Shown one piece after another: positions 1 through 6,834 of a stretch of 16,392 bases of DNA (the stretch's first letter is position 1; every line of letters starts with the position of its first letter). The notes under the pieces were generated by a model. The model had not been told where the DNA came from. It ran no database searches and saw only the letters and a list, made by a program, of their open reading frames with translations. The stretch lies in the NCBI GenBank assembly GCA_005880175.1, contig VBJR01000155.1, positions 1 through 16,392 on the forward strand, written 5' to 3'. The position numbers and the translations under genes were made by a program. This stretch comes from Chloroflexota bacterium (GTDB taxonomy: Bacteria > Chloroflexota > Dormibacteria > Dormibacterales > Dormibacteraceae).

Positions 1-754
1 AGAACCAGAACAGGTGCTGGTACAGCACGGGCCGGCCCGCGGTCGTGAAGAAGTTGGTGCCGAACTGGCGGTCGAACTGGAGCAGGATCATCGCCGCGGC
101 CAGCGGGGCGCCGACGATCAGCAGCAGGATCGACGTCGAGATCTGCGCCCAGACGAACAGGGGCAGGCGGCTCAGCCGCATGCCCGGCGCCCGCAGCGCC
201 ACGATCGTGGTCAGGAAGTTGGTCGAGGCGGCGATCCCGCTGATCGCCCAGATGATCAGGCTCAGGTTCCAGAAGTCCACGCCCAGGCCCGGGTTGAACT
301 GGCGCGACGTCAGCGGCGGGTAGCCGGTCCAGCCCGCGTTCAGCGCCCCGCCCGTGAAGAAGGCGACGTAATACACCACGATCGAGACCGGGATCATCCA
401 GAACCCGAGCAGGTTGAGACGGGGGAACGCCATGTCCCGGGCCCCGACCATGATCGGCACGAAGTAGTTGGCGATGCCGGTCATGAAGATCGTGACGAAG
501 AAGAAGATCATCGTCGTCCCGTGCGCCGACACGAGCTGGTTGTACGTCTCGGCGGTGATCACCTGGGCGTTGGGCGCGCTCAGCTGCAGGCGCATGACCA
601 GGGCGAAGACGCCGCCGATCACGAACGAGAGCACCCCGGTCGTCATGTACATGATGCCGATCAGCTTGTGGTCCGTCGTGGTCAGCCAGAGGCTGATCGG
701 CTTCCAGAAGCTGTCGTCGTAGCTCCTGGGTCGCGGCGGTGCCAGTGTTGCCAT
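1..754 (-). CDS. ctaD: cytochrome c oxidase subunit I (partial, C-terminus off the left edge)
   Basis: Catalytic subunit of an aa3-type haem-copper oxidase, which reduces O2 to water at the cytoplasmic membrane and pumps protons. The 251 visible residues start with a short soluble stretch and the signature TDHK-IG-Y (about 27-36). The low-spin haem ligand is His78 in SAHGTTM. N96 and D107 are spaced like the Asn/Asp pair at the mouth of the D proton channel in A-type enzymes. Several hydrophobic helices follow. The frame is open to the window edge at YQHLFWF, just before the expected GHPEVY motif that holds a CuB histidine, so roughly half the protein is missing here. ATG at 754 is preceded by an AAGGGAG ribosome site about 6 nt upstream, which fixes the start. 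No coxB or coxC is visible. It lies downstream of pepT on the same strand, but the 333-nt gap argues for its own promoter. Confidence 0.96.
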   Translation of the reverse strand, partial: MATLAPPRPRSYDDSFWKPISLWLTTTDHKLIGIMYMTTGVLSFVIGGVFALVMRLQLSAPNAQVITAETYNQLVSAHGTTMIFFFVTIFMTGIANYFVPIMVGARDMAFPRLNLLGFWMIPVSIVVYYVAFFTGGALNAGWTGYPPLTSRQFNPGLGVDFWNLSLIIWAISGIAASTNFLTTIVALRAPGMRLSRLPLFVWAQISTSILLLIVGAPLAAAMILLQFDRQFGTNFFTTAGRPVLYQHLFWF

Positions 755-1087
755 GGGCGCTCCCTTCTACACATACGCCGCGCCCGCGCCGGCGTGGGGA
801 CCCAACATGGCCCCGTTGTGCAGAACGTCGGACAGCGGCTGCCCCACGTGGCGCCCGCTGGTGGGCTTGCGCCTCTGCCGACGGTTTGCCGTACCGCGGC
901 CACCTCATGGACGGGTGCATGGGTGGCTCCCGTACGGCATGGGCCACTCGTAGCGTGGTTGCCACCCAAGGGCGGCACAGTGCGCACCGGAGGCCCCCTC
1001 GTTGAACTCCCACATCCAAGCCGGTGGCCCGGCAGCCACTCCGCCCCGCCCGAAACAACGATCGGTCGGTCTGACTCACCGGCGGGT
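755..1087. other. 333-nt intergenic region upstream of ctaD
   Basis: This is the only gene-free stretch above 300 nt. It separates the pepT stop from the ctaD start, both on the minus strand, so it should hold the ctaD promoter. I could not pick a convincing -35/-10 pair. It contains an 8-bp perfect inverted repeat, TGGGTGGC (920-927) and GCCACCCA (961-968), with a 33-nt loop that itself contains a small CCAC/GTGG stem. That could be an operator or a structured leader element. I see no tRNA cloverleaf and no coding frame with family-like sequence on either strand. Confidence 0.5.
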
Positions 1088-2350
1088 CTATTGCACGGGC
1101 GCCGGCTCCTCGGCCCACAGCCGGGCCAGCCGCACGCACAGCTCGGTCGAGCTGGCCATGTCCTGCGCGCTGATCCACTCCAGCGGCCCGTGCACCTCCT
1201 GCATCCCCGTGAACAGGTTGGGCGTCGGGACGCCGCGCTCGGTCAGCTGGGAGCCGTCGGTGCCGCCCCGGATGGCCTTCGAGAACGGCTCGACGCCGAG
1301 CTCGCGGCAGGCCCGCGTGGCCAGCTCGACCGGCCGCATGTCCTGTTCCAGCCAGTAGCGCATGTTCCGGTACTGGGGCATGATCTCGCACGTGATGCGC
1401 GCCCGAGGCTCGGTCGCCTGCACGGCCGCGCACACCTGCTCCAGCAGCGCTCCGTGCCGGCGCACGCCCTCGGTCTCGTAGTCGCGCAGGATGAAATGGA
1501 GCTCGGCGACCGCCGCGTTGCCGCTCATCCGGTGGACGTGGATGAAGCCCTCGCGGCCGTCGGTGACCTCGGGGGTGAGCGTGACGTGGGGCAGGGTGTC
1601 CACGATCTTCGCGGCGAGGTGGAGCGCGTTGACCATCCGGCCCCGGGCGTCGCCGGTGTGGGTGGAGACGCCCCGGACGGTCACGACCGCCCGGTCCGCG
1701 GAGAACGTCTCGAAGACGATCTCGCCCACCTCGCCCCCGTCCAGCGTGTACGCGGCCGTCGCCCGCAGGTCGGCCGGCAGGTCGGGGTGGACGCCGTGGC
1801 CGATCTCCTCGTCGGGCGTGAAGCAGATGCGGATCTCGCCATGGGCCAGGTCGGGGTTCCGGAGGAGGTGGCGCGCCAGCGTCATCGCGATCGCCACGCC
1901 GGCCTTGTCGTCCGCGCCCAGGAGCGTGGTCCCACTGGCCGTGACGATGTCGTCGCCGACCTTGGTGGCCAGGTAGGGCAGCCGCTCGGGGGAGAGGATG
2001 ATGCCCGGGTCGTCCGGCAGGACGATGTCGCCGCCCGCGTACTCGCGGTGCACGAGCGGCTTCACGCCGGTCCCGTTGAACGCCGGCGCCGTGTCCACGT
2101 GGGCCAGGAACGCGATGACGGGGACGCCGGCCGCGACCGTCGCCGGGATCGTGGCCAGCACCGCGCCGTAGCTGGTCTGCGTGACGTCGCGCGCCCCCAT
2201 CTCCCGCAGCTCGCCGGCGAGGAGATCGAGCAGGTCGCACTGTTTGGCGGTGCTGGGCGTCTCGGCGGACGCCTCGTCGCTCTGGGTGTCGATGCGGACG
2301 TAGCGGGTGAGGCGCTCGATGAGCTCGTTGCTGAGGTCTGACCGACTCAT
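1088..2350 (-). CDS. pepT: peptidase T (M20B tripeptide aminopeptidase)
   Basis: Cytoplasmic di-zinc aminopeptidase that removes the N-terminal residue from tripeptides in the last steps of peptide breakdown. It has 420 residues from the chosen start, close to the roughly 410 usual for PepT. Metal and catalytic residues are all present: H84 and D86 in AHVDTAP, bridging D147 in LLGADDKAG, the catalytic E181 and E182 in TPDEEIGHG, D204 in YTLDGG, and the C-terminal His387 in EVHGPLEW. The dimerisation-domain motif STHTGDARGRMVNA is intact. An in-frame ATG 45 nt further upstream (2395) is open, but the encoded extension looks unlike the family, so I start at MSRSDLSNEL (2350). There is no Shine-Dalgarno. 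A CACAGT box lies 7 nt before the ATG, which fits a leaderless start. No signal peptide. Confidence 0.95.
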   Translation of the reverse strand: MSRSDLSNELIERLTRYVRIDTQSDEASAETPSTAKQCDLLDLLAGELREMGARDVTQTSYGAVLATIPATVAAGVPVIAFLAHVDTAPAFNGTGVKPLVHREYAGGDIVLPDDPGIILSPERLPYLATKVGDDIVTASGTTLLGADDKAGVAIAMTLARHLLRNPDLAHGEIRICFTPDEEIGHGVHPDLPADLRATAAYTLDGGEVGEIVFETFSADRAVVTVRGVSTHTGDARGRMVNALHLAAKIVDTLPHVTLTPEVTDGREGFIHVHRMSGNAAVAELHFILRDYETEGVRRHGALLEQVCAAVQATEPRARITCEIMPQYRNMRYWLEQDMRPVELATRACRELGVEPFSKAIRGGTDGSQLTERGVPTPNLFTGMQEVHGPLEWISAQDMASSTELCVRLARLWAEEPAPVQ

Positions 2351-2390
2351 CAGCAGAACTGTGCCGCACTCGTGCCGCCCGCTGCCGGGG

Positions 2391-2435
2391 GCCACGGGCG
2401 AGGGGAGCGGGGCCGCCCGCTCGCTCGCCCGTGGC
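2391..2435. terminator. strong hairpin downstream of the ybhB-like gene
   Basis: Perfect 12-bp arms GCCACGGGCGAG (2391-2402) and CTCGCCCGTGGC (2424-2435). The 21-nt loop holds a second stem, GAGCGG/CCGCTC. It begins 15 nt past the stop of the minus-strand PEBP gene and just upstream of the pepT start, so it probably ends the former transcript. No U-tract follows, so it would be a GC-hairpin type terminator or an mRNA 3'-end stabiliser. Confidence 0.6.
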
Positions 2436-2450
2436 GATGTCGCTGAGCTT

Positions 2451-3068
2451 TCAGTCGTCCAGCGGCCGCCGGAACGTGCCGATCGTGCTGGTCGCGCCGA
2501 CGACGTCGGGCGCGATCGCCTGCAGCAGCTGCTCGAACGTCAGGTGGTCGCCCGGCACCTGCGCCACCGACAGCGCGTAGACCGTGAAGATGTAGTGGTG
2601 GACCTGCCCGGTCGGCGGCGGGCAGGGACCGAAGAACGCCGTCGTCCCGGCGCTGTTCGTCCCCTCGGTGAACGGGTTCTGGCCGTGGCCGGCGAGCTCG
2701 TGCACCGCCGCCGGGATGTTGTAGACGATCCAGTGGTGGAAGCCGCCGGCGACCGGCGCGTCCACGTCGTTCATCGTGAACGCGAAGCTCATCGTGCCGG
2801 CGGGCACGTTCTGCCAGCGCAGCGCCGGCGCCTGGTTCTGGCCGTTGCAGCCGAACGCCGGGGCGTTCGCCTCGGCGCTGACGGGCAGCGGCCGGTCCTC
2901 CCGGAAGTTGGGGCTGTTGATCGTGAACGGGTGCAGTTTGGCGTCACCGGTGTGGCTGGTCGCGATCGCCGCGGAGCTGAGCCCCGTGGCCGTCAGCGCG
3001 GCCAGGCCGAGGCCGAGCGCCAGGAGCAGCCGTCTCGCCGAGCGTGGGGCACCGAACCGTTCGGGCAC
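2451..3068 (-). CDS. secreted YbhB/YbcL-like PEBP (Raf kinase inhibitor-like) protein
   Basis: Phosphatidylethanolamine-binding-protein fold. Bacterial members are of uncertain role, with proposed protease inhibition or small-ligand binding. It has 205 residues. An N-terminal signal peptide has basic residues (RSARR) and a hydrophobic core of about 13-35 ending in an Ala/Ser-rich region, so the protein is probably exported. Family motifs run in order: CNGQNQAPALRW (about 74-85), DVDAP (101-105, usually DPDAP), GGFHHWIVYNIP (108-119, anion-pocket His), and GPCPPPTG-HHYIFTVYAL (about 147-166). The start is GTG at 3068, supported by an AGGAGGG ribosome site about 8 nt upstream. It is divergent from the lipoprotein-like gene at 3159, and a hairpin follows its stop. 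The family is secure; the function is not. Confidence 0.92.
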   Translation of the reverse strand: MPERFGAPRSARRLLLALGLGLAALTATGLSSAAIATSHTGDAKLHPFTINSPNFREDRPLPVSAEANAPAFGCNGQNQAPALRWQNVPAGTMSFAFTMNDVDAPVAGGFHHWIVYNIPAAVHELAGHGQNPFTEGTNSAGTTAFFGPCPPPTGQVHHYIFTVYALSVAQVPGDHLTFEQLLQAIAPDVVGATSTIGTFRRPLDD

Positions 3069-3146
3069 TGTCCTTCCCTCCTTGCGGTGTCGTCGCCGTG
3101 GACGTGTGGCCTTCCCAGGATGCCAAAATCGCCGGCCGGCCGGCCG

Positions 3147-3152
3147 TAGACT
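3147..3152 (+). promoter_or_regulatory. -10 box TAGACT of a probable leaderless promoter
   Basis: TAGACT matches TAnnnT and ends exactly 6 nt before the ATG at 3159, so transcription would start at or next to the A of the start codon. No Shine-Dalgarno is present between them and no clear -35 is seen. A (CCGG)n palindromic run lies just upstream, from 3131 to about 3144. Confidence 0.55.
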
Positions 3153-3158
3153 GGCGCG

Positions 3159-3644
3159 ATGACGAGAGGGCTGCTCCTGCTGGCGCTGGCGTTCGCCGCG
3201 TGCGCCGGCCCGGGGGCGCCGGCCGCCAGCCAGCCGGCGTCAGCGTCGGCCCGCTCGAACGACCTGACGCCGTTCGTCGGGGTCTGGTCCCGGCACGGCG
3301 CCGGCCTGACGATCTCGCCCGACGGGTCGTTCAGCCTGGAGTGGCGGACGTACCGGATGTGCGGCGAGGGGGCGCCGCCCTGCGACCAGATCGTCAACAA
3401 CCTGATCACGGACGGCGGCCGCGCCATCGGCACGGTGCGCGCGGTGGGCGCGCGCTCGGCCAGCGGCCAGGTCACCGGCACGAACGATCCCACGTTCGCG
3501 CCGTCCGGCGGCTTCACGGCGGACGTCACCGACTACGAGCTGCTGACGCTGAAGTTCCCCTCCACGACGCTCGCCATGTGTGGGAAGGACTTCGCCACGC
3601 GGGCCCCCGCAAACGTCGTCCAGTCGCAGCCCTGCGGGGGCTGA
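3159..3644 (+). CDS. putative lipoprotein / secreted protein of unknown function
   Basis: 161 residues. The short hydrophobic N-terminus (LLLLALAFA) ends in FAAC with Cys15, a slightly atypical lipobox. An Ala/Pro/Ser-rich linker (about 17-33) then leads to a small beta-rich domain. That domain starts PFVGVWSRHGAGLTISPDG (about 38-56), the sort of W-x-H-G-x-L-x-I opening seen in short secreted actinobacterial proteins of unknown role. Four further cysteines (including C68 and C75) could form disulfides outside the cytoplasm. It is divergent from the exported PEBP protein, so the two may share a regulatory region. The ATG at 3159 has no ribosome site but sits 6 nt after a TAGACT box. I do not recognise an enzymatic motif. 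Export is likely; lipid modification is less certain because of Phe at -3. Confidence 0.75.
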   Translation: MTRGLLLLALAFAACAGPGAPAASQPASASARSNDLTPFVGVWSRHGAGLTISPDGSFSLEWRTYRMCGEGAPPCDQIVNNLITDGGRAIGTVRAVGARSASGQVTGTNDPTFAPSGGFTADVTDYELLTLKFPSTTLAMCGKDFATRAPANVVQSQPCGG

Positions 3645-3676
3645 CCAGGCCCGCTCGCCCGTCTCGCCGGGCGCCG

Positions 3677-3682
3677 TAGCAT
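3677..3682 (+). promoter_or_regulatory. -10 box TAGCAT before the NfeD/flotillin operon
   Basis: TAGCAT matches TAnnnT. A start 7-8 nt downstream would fall at about 3690, one or two bases before the ATG of a six-codon ORF at 3692 and about 19 nt before the GTG of the NfeD-like gene. No -35 is evident. Inference from sequence pattern only. Confidence 0.45.
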
Positions 3683-3691
3683 GTGGGGCAA

Positions 3692-3712
3692 ATGTTCGCG
3701 CGGGCGGTGTGA
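3692..3712 (+). CDS. possible six-codon leader ORF coupled to the NfeD-like gene
   Basis: ATG at 3692 opens the peptide MFARAV, whose TGA (3710-3712) overlaps the in-frame GTG (3709-3711) of the NfeD-like gene as GTGA. The ATG lies 9 nt after the TAGCAT box, so an mRNA starting near 3690 would be almost leaderless on it. The downstream GTG/ATG has no Shine-Dalgarno, so termination and re-initiation would explain how it is translated. It is too short to judge by coding statistics and could be chance. Confidence 0.3.
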   Translation: MFARAV

Positions 3713-3990
3713 CCGCGATGAGCGACGCGGAGCCGTGGCGTCGGGACGAGCCCTCCATCGGCCTCGTCGGCGTGCTCGTGGTGGGCACGCGCGGGGCTGA
3801 AGGGCCGGGCGAGGTGCAGCTCAGGATCCGGGGCGGATCGGAGACGTTCCTGGCCTGGTCGGACTATCCGCTCGCCAAGGGCACGACGGTGCTGGTCACG
3901 GACTCCCGCGGCGCCAGGACGGTCGACGTCATCGAGTGGACCAATCCGTGGGACACCGGGCCCGTTCAACCCGGCGGAGGAGAGAAGTAG
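3709..3990 (+). CDS. NfeD-like OB-fold protein (flotillin partner)
   Basis: Small soluble protein of 93 residues from GTG 3709, or 90 from ATG 3718; neither start has a ribosome site. The core GEVQLRIRGGSETFLAWSD followed by KGTTVLV and ARTVDVIEW is the five-strand OB-like domain found at the C-terminus of NfeD proteins. There it helps control the SPFH/flotillin partner at the membrane. The usual NfeD membrane helices and ClpP-like protease domain are absent, so this is the short, domain-only type. Its TAG stop directly abuts the flotillin ATG (0-nt gap), and the GGAGGAGAG at its 3' end serves as the flotillin ribosome site, so the two genes form an operon. The pairing is the main support for the function. 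Confidence 0.78.
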   Translation: MTAMSDAEPWRRDEPSIGLVGVLVVGTRGAEGPGEVQLRIRGGSETFLAWSDYPLAKGTTVLVTDSRGARTVDVIEWTNPWDTGPVQPGGGEK

Positions 3991-5148
3991 ATGCTCGGCT
4001 ATCGCGTTCCTGCCGCGGACATGGCGATGCTGGTATCCGGCGGGAGGCGCGGCAGTGACCACGCGCCCTTCCGGGTCGTCACCGGCCATGGCGCCTTCGT
4101 CCTGCCGTTCTTCCGCAAGGTCGGCTTCCTGACGCTGTCGATGTGCGAGGCCGAGGTCGCGGAGACGTGCGTGACCCGGCAGGGCATCGCGCTGAACGTG
4201 CGGGCGGTCATCGCGTTCAAGGTGGGCAACGACGATGAGAGCGTCGTCAACGCGGGCCAGCGGTTCCTGTCGGACCAGGACCAGATGTCCACGCTGACGG
4301 GGCGCATCTTCGCCGGCCACCTGCGCTCGATCATCGGCTCGATGACGGTCGAGGAGATCGTCACGGAGCGGCAGAAGCTGGCGACCGAGGTCCTCGACGG
4401 CTCCAAGGCCGAGATGGCCAAGATCGGCCTCATCGTGGACTCGCTGCAGATCCAGTCCATCGACGACCTGAAATCCGGCTACATCGACGCGATGGCCGCG
4501 CCGCACAGCGCGGCGATCCGCCGGTCGGCCCAGATCGCGCAGGCGCAGGCCACGCAGGAAGCCGCCATGGCGCAGCAGGAGTCGCAGCGCAAGCAGGCCG
4601 AGTACGCCCGGCAGACCGCGGTCGTGCAGGCGCAGTACAAGGCCGAGGTGGACCGCGCGCAGGCGGAGGCGGCGCAGGCGGGACCGCTGGCCGAGGCGCA
4701 GGCGCAGCTCCAGGTCATCGCGGCGCGGACCGAGCTGGCTCAGCGCGAGGCGGAGCTGCGCCAGCAGCAGCTGGTGGCCGAGGTGGTCAAGCCGGCGGAG
4801 GCCGAGGCCGAGCGGGTGCGCATCCTGGCCCGGGCCGAGGCCGAGCGCATGAAGGTCCAGGCCGAGGCGGCCGCGTCCCACAACCGGGTCGCCCTGGACC
4901 GCATGCTGATCGACCAGCTGCCGCAGATCGTCAAGGAGGCGGCGGGCGGCCTGGCGGGCGCGAACGTGAACGTGCTGAACGGCGCCGACGGCCTGAGCGA
5001 GATCGCGGCCGGCCTGGTCAGCCAGGGGTTGACGATCCTCGACGCGGTGAAGCGGGGCCTGCCCGACGCGCCCGGGGAGGCGCCGAAGCGCGCGGCGGAG
5101 GCGGACCGCCTGGCGGCGGCGCCCGCGGACGGCCGCGCCGAGTCCTGA
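3991..5148 (+). CDS. flotillin-like SPFH/band-7 protein
   Basis: 385 residues. An SPFH domain spans about 20-180, including VVTGHGAFVLPFFRKVGFLTL, TRQGIALNVRAVIAFKVG, QRFLSDQDQM and MTVEEIVTERQKL. A long Ala/Glu/Gln-rich coiled-coil flotillin domain follows (about 180-310, with repeated EAEAERVRI/AEAERMKVQAEA). The C-terminus contains LIDQLPQIVKEAA and ANVNVLNGADGL. Flotillins oligomerise at the inner face of the membrane and organise membrane microdomains and fluidity. Unlike FloT or YqiK types, I see no N-terminal transmembrane helix or hydrophobic hairpin: the protein starts MLGYRVPAADMAMLVSGG. Membrane attachment must therefore be peripheral or through partners. It is preceded by a strong GGAGGAGAG ribosome site and by the NfeD-like gene with no gap. 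Confidence 0.93.
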   Translation: MLGYRVPAADMAMLVSGGRRGSDHAPFRVVTGHGAFVLPFFRKVGFLTLSMCEAEVAETCVTRQGIALNVRAVIAFKVGNDDESVVNAGQRFLSDQDQMSTLTGRIFAGHLRSIIGSMTVEEIVTERQKLATEVLDGSKAEMAKIGLIVDSLQIQSIDDLKSGYIDAMAAPHSAAIRRSAQIAQAQATQEAAMAQQESQRKQAEYARQTAVVQAQYKAEVDRAQAEAAQAGPLAEAQAQLQVIAARTELAQREAELRQQQLVAEVVKPAEAEAERVRILARAEAERMKVQAEAAASHNRVALDRMLIDQLPQIVKEAAGGLAGANVNVLNGADGLSEIAAGLVSQGLTILDAVKRGLPDAPGEAPKRAAEADRLAAAPADGRAES

Positions 5149-5207
5149 GCAGGTCTCCAGGAGTCCTGTCCGGAATACGTTGAGTCGCGCGATCTGTCTC
5201 GAGCTAT

Positions 5208-5323
5208 TGAAGCACGGAGGCACGAAGATCACGGAGACGCACGAAGGGCCTGCCGAGATGGACGCGCCAGTTCGGCACCAGGCGCTTCGTGCGTCTTCGT
5301 GTCCTCCGTGGCTTCGTGCTTCA
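5208..5323. repeat. long hairpin repeat of CACGGAG/CACGAAG heptamers
   Basis: Two 39-bp arms (5208-5246 and 5285-5323) form an inverted repeat matching at 33 of 39 positions. Both outer ends read TGAAGCACG inward. Each arm holds four heptamers: CACGGAG or CACGAAG at 5213, 5221, 5230 and 5240, and the complements at 5285, 5295, 5304 and 5312. Spacings are 8, 9, 10 and mirrored 10, 9, 8. The 38-nt loop adds a further bulged stem (GCCTGCCGA with TCGGCACCAGGC). It is less GC-rich than the surroundings and lies between two convergent genes. It looks like a dispersed REP- or MITE-like element of a type I have seen in many environmental genomes. It may also end transcription from both sides. Confidence 0.8.
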
Positions 5324-5397
5324 CCCCGCTGAGGACAGACCACAGCCGACCCATGGTTCCGGACGTGACTTGTGGCCGCCTGCTTGGGTCGTGGCTA

Positions 5398-6834
5398 TCA
5401 GCCCGATGCCGAGCTGACCGGCACCAGCACCGTCGTCACGCTCTGCGCCGGCAGCGTGAGCGTCAGCAGCCCGCCCGCGTCCAGGTCCGGCGCGGCCACC
5501 GGCTCGAGGTCCCGCGCCGCGCTGGTCTCGTAGGCGGTCGCGGCGCCCGGCGCCGTGCCCGGCTCCGCGGGCACCCGGACGCGCAGCCTGCACGCGCCCT
5601 CGGCGGCGTTGGCGATGGCGACGAGTGCCCAACCGTCAGCGGTCCGGAACGCCAGCAGGCGCACGTCGTCCGGGAGGCCCCGCACCGCGTGGCGGACGGC
5701 GCCCGGCCGCACGTACCGGCTGAAGTTCGCCAGCGCCCAGAAGCGCTTGGTGACGTACAGGCGCTCGTTGCCGTTCTCCGCGTGGCGCGGGTCGTAGTAG
5801 ACGAGACCGTCGTTCCAGCCCAGGTCGTTGGGCCGCGTCGCGGCGGCGGGATCCGCGCTCGGGTCGGCGCCGATCTCGGGCGACAGCGCGAGCCACCAGT
5901 GGAAGGCGGCGTGGCCGGCCAGCGCCAGGCTCCGCCAGACCAGGTTGGCCAGCGGCATCGCGCCGGCCATCGTCGGGTCGTACTGCTGGCCGTAGCCCCC
6001 GGTCCGGCTGTCGAAGCAGCAGATCTCGCTCATCCACAGGGGCTTGCGGAAGACGGCGCCCACCAGGTGGGCCGCGCGCAGCGGGAGGTCCGACGGGAAG
6101 TCGTACAGGTGGTGGACGACGGCCCCGACGCGCGCCGCGCCGCCCAGCCCGAGCCAGACCGGCGCCCGGCGGAGGAACTGCCGGAGGACGCGGCTGGACT
6201 CGTCGCCGATGACCATGGCGAACGGAGCGCGCCGGGCCAGCTCGGCCGCGACGGCCCGCACCAGAACGAGGCGCTGGAAGAGCGGCACCGCCATGCCCTC
6301 CTGGATGGCGGCGGGGAAGCTGTCGTCCGGCTCGTTCATCGGGCTCACGTACGAGAGCGTCGCCCCCTCCCGCGCCCGGAGCTCGAGCACGACGTCCACC
6401 AGGTAGCGCGCGTAGTCGGCCTCGGTCCCGGGCCGCAGCGCGCCTCCGCAGCACCGGCCGTTGGTGGTCCAGGTGGCGGGCGCGCTGTTGACGAAGCCGA
6501 CCAGCACCGGGACGCCCATCGCGGCCGCCCGGCGCAGGAAGAAGCGCCCGCCCGGGTCGCGAGACCAGTCGTACGCGCCTGGCCCGACCATGAACGTCTC
6601 GGGCGCGCGGGAGGGCCGGGTCACCCCGACGCCCCCGCCGCCCAGGTTGTAGCGGTAGACGCTCAGGGCGAGGCCGTCGGGCCCGAACAGCAGGTCCGCC
6701 ACCCGCTCCCTGGTCTCCGGGGAGAACCGGATCAGGTCGTGCGGCCACCAGGCCCCGGAGGCCCCGAACCCGTGGATCGTCTGGGCGCGGCGAGGGCTGA
6801 CCACGGCGACCCTCGGCGCCAGAGCTGAGGTCAT
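5398..6834 (-). CDS. GH30-like glycoside hydrolase (COG5520 type)
   Basis: 478 residues. The N-terminal motif TIHGFGASGAWWPHDL (about 19-34) is typical of clan GH-A family 30 enzymes of the endo-beta-1,6-galactanase/O-glycosyl hydrolase group. Predicted catalytic residues are the acid/base Glu168 in YVSPMNEPD and the nucleophile Glu270 in LWMSEICCFD. SAPATWTTNG and HHLYDFPSD are barrel motifs. A C-terminal beta domain (about 385-478, ending LPAQSVTTVLVPV) is normal for GH30. There is no signal peptide, so it should act in the cytoplasm on imported oligosaccharides unless exported another way. The ATG at 6834 overlaps the stop of the upstream gene as ATGA, giving translational coupling. The substrate cannot be read from the sequence. 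Confidence 0.88.
   Translation of the reverse strand: MTSALAPRVAVVSPRRAQTIHGFGASGAWWPHDLIRFSPETRERVADLLFGPDGLALSVYRYNLGGGGVGVTRPSRAPETFMVGPGAYDWSRDPGGRFFLRRAAAMGVPVLVGFVNSAPATWTTNGRCCGGALRPGTEADYARYLVDVVLELRAREGATLSYVSPMNEPDDSFPAAIQEGMAVPLFQRLVLVRAVAAELARRAPFAMVIGDESSRVLRQFLRRAPVWLGLGGAARVGAVVHHLYDFPSDLPLRAAHLVGAVFRKPLWMSEICCFDSRTGGYGQQYDPTMAGAMPLANLVWRSLALAGHAAFHWWLALSPEIGADPSADPAAATRPNDLGWNDGLVYYDPRHAENGNERLYVTKRFWALANFSRYVRPGAVRHAVRGLPDDVRLLAFRTADGWALVAIANAAEGACRLRVRVPAEPGTAPGAATAYETSAARDLEPVAAPDLDAGGLLTLTLPAQSVTTVLVPVSSASG

Noticed and set aside
755..1087. Possible tRNA or small gene in the gap before ctaD
   Set aside because: No cloverleaf with TTC arm and CCA-proximal stem could be drawn, and the short open frames lack ribosome sites and family resemblance. 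Only an 8-bp inverted repeat remains.
14..2341. Plus-strand open frame of 775 codons antisense to ctaD and pepT
   Set aside because: Arg/Gly/Asp-rich low-complexity product with no family motif. It is an antisense shadow kept open by extreme GC at third positions. The minus strand carries well-conserved genes across the same bases.
1088..2395. pepT start at the upstream ATG (2395)
   Set aside because: The additional 15 residues do not resemble PepT N-termini and cross the strong hairpin at 2391-2435. The ATG at 2350 matches the family.
3131..3146. (CCGG)n run as a mobile or regulatory repeat
   Set aside because: Short tetranucleotide palindromes are expected by chance at this GC content. 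No flanking duplication or second copy supports more.
3526..5343. Minus-strand open frame of 605 codons opposite the flotillin gene
   Set aside because: Leu/Arg/His-rich antisense shadow of the Ala/Glu coiled-coil sequence, with no motif.
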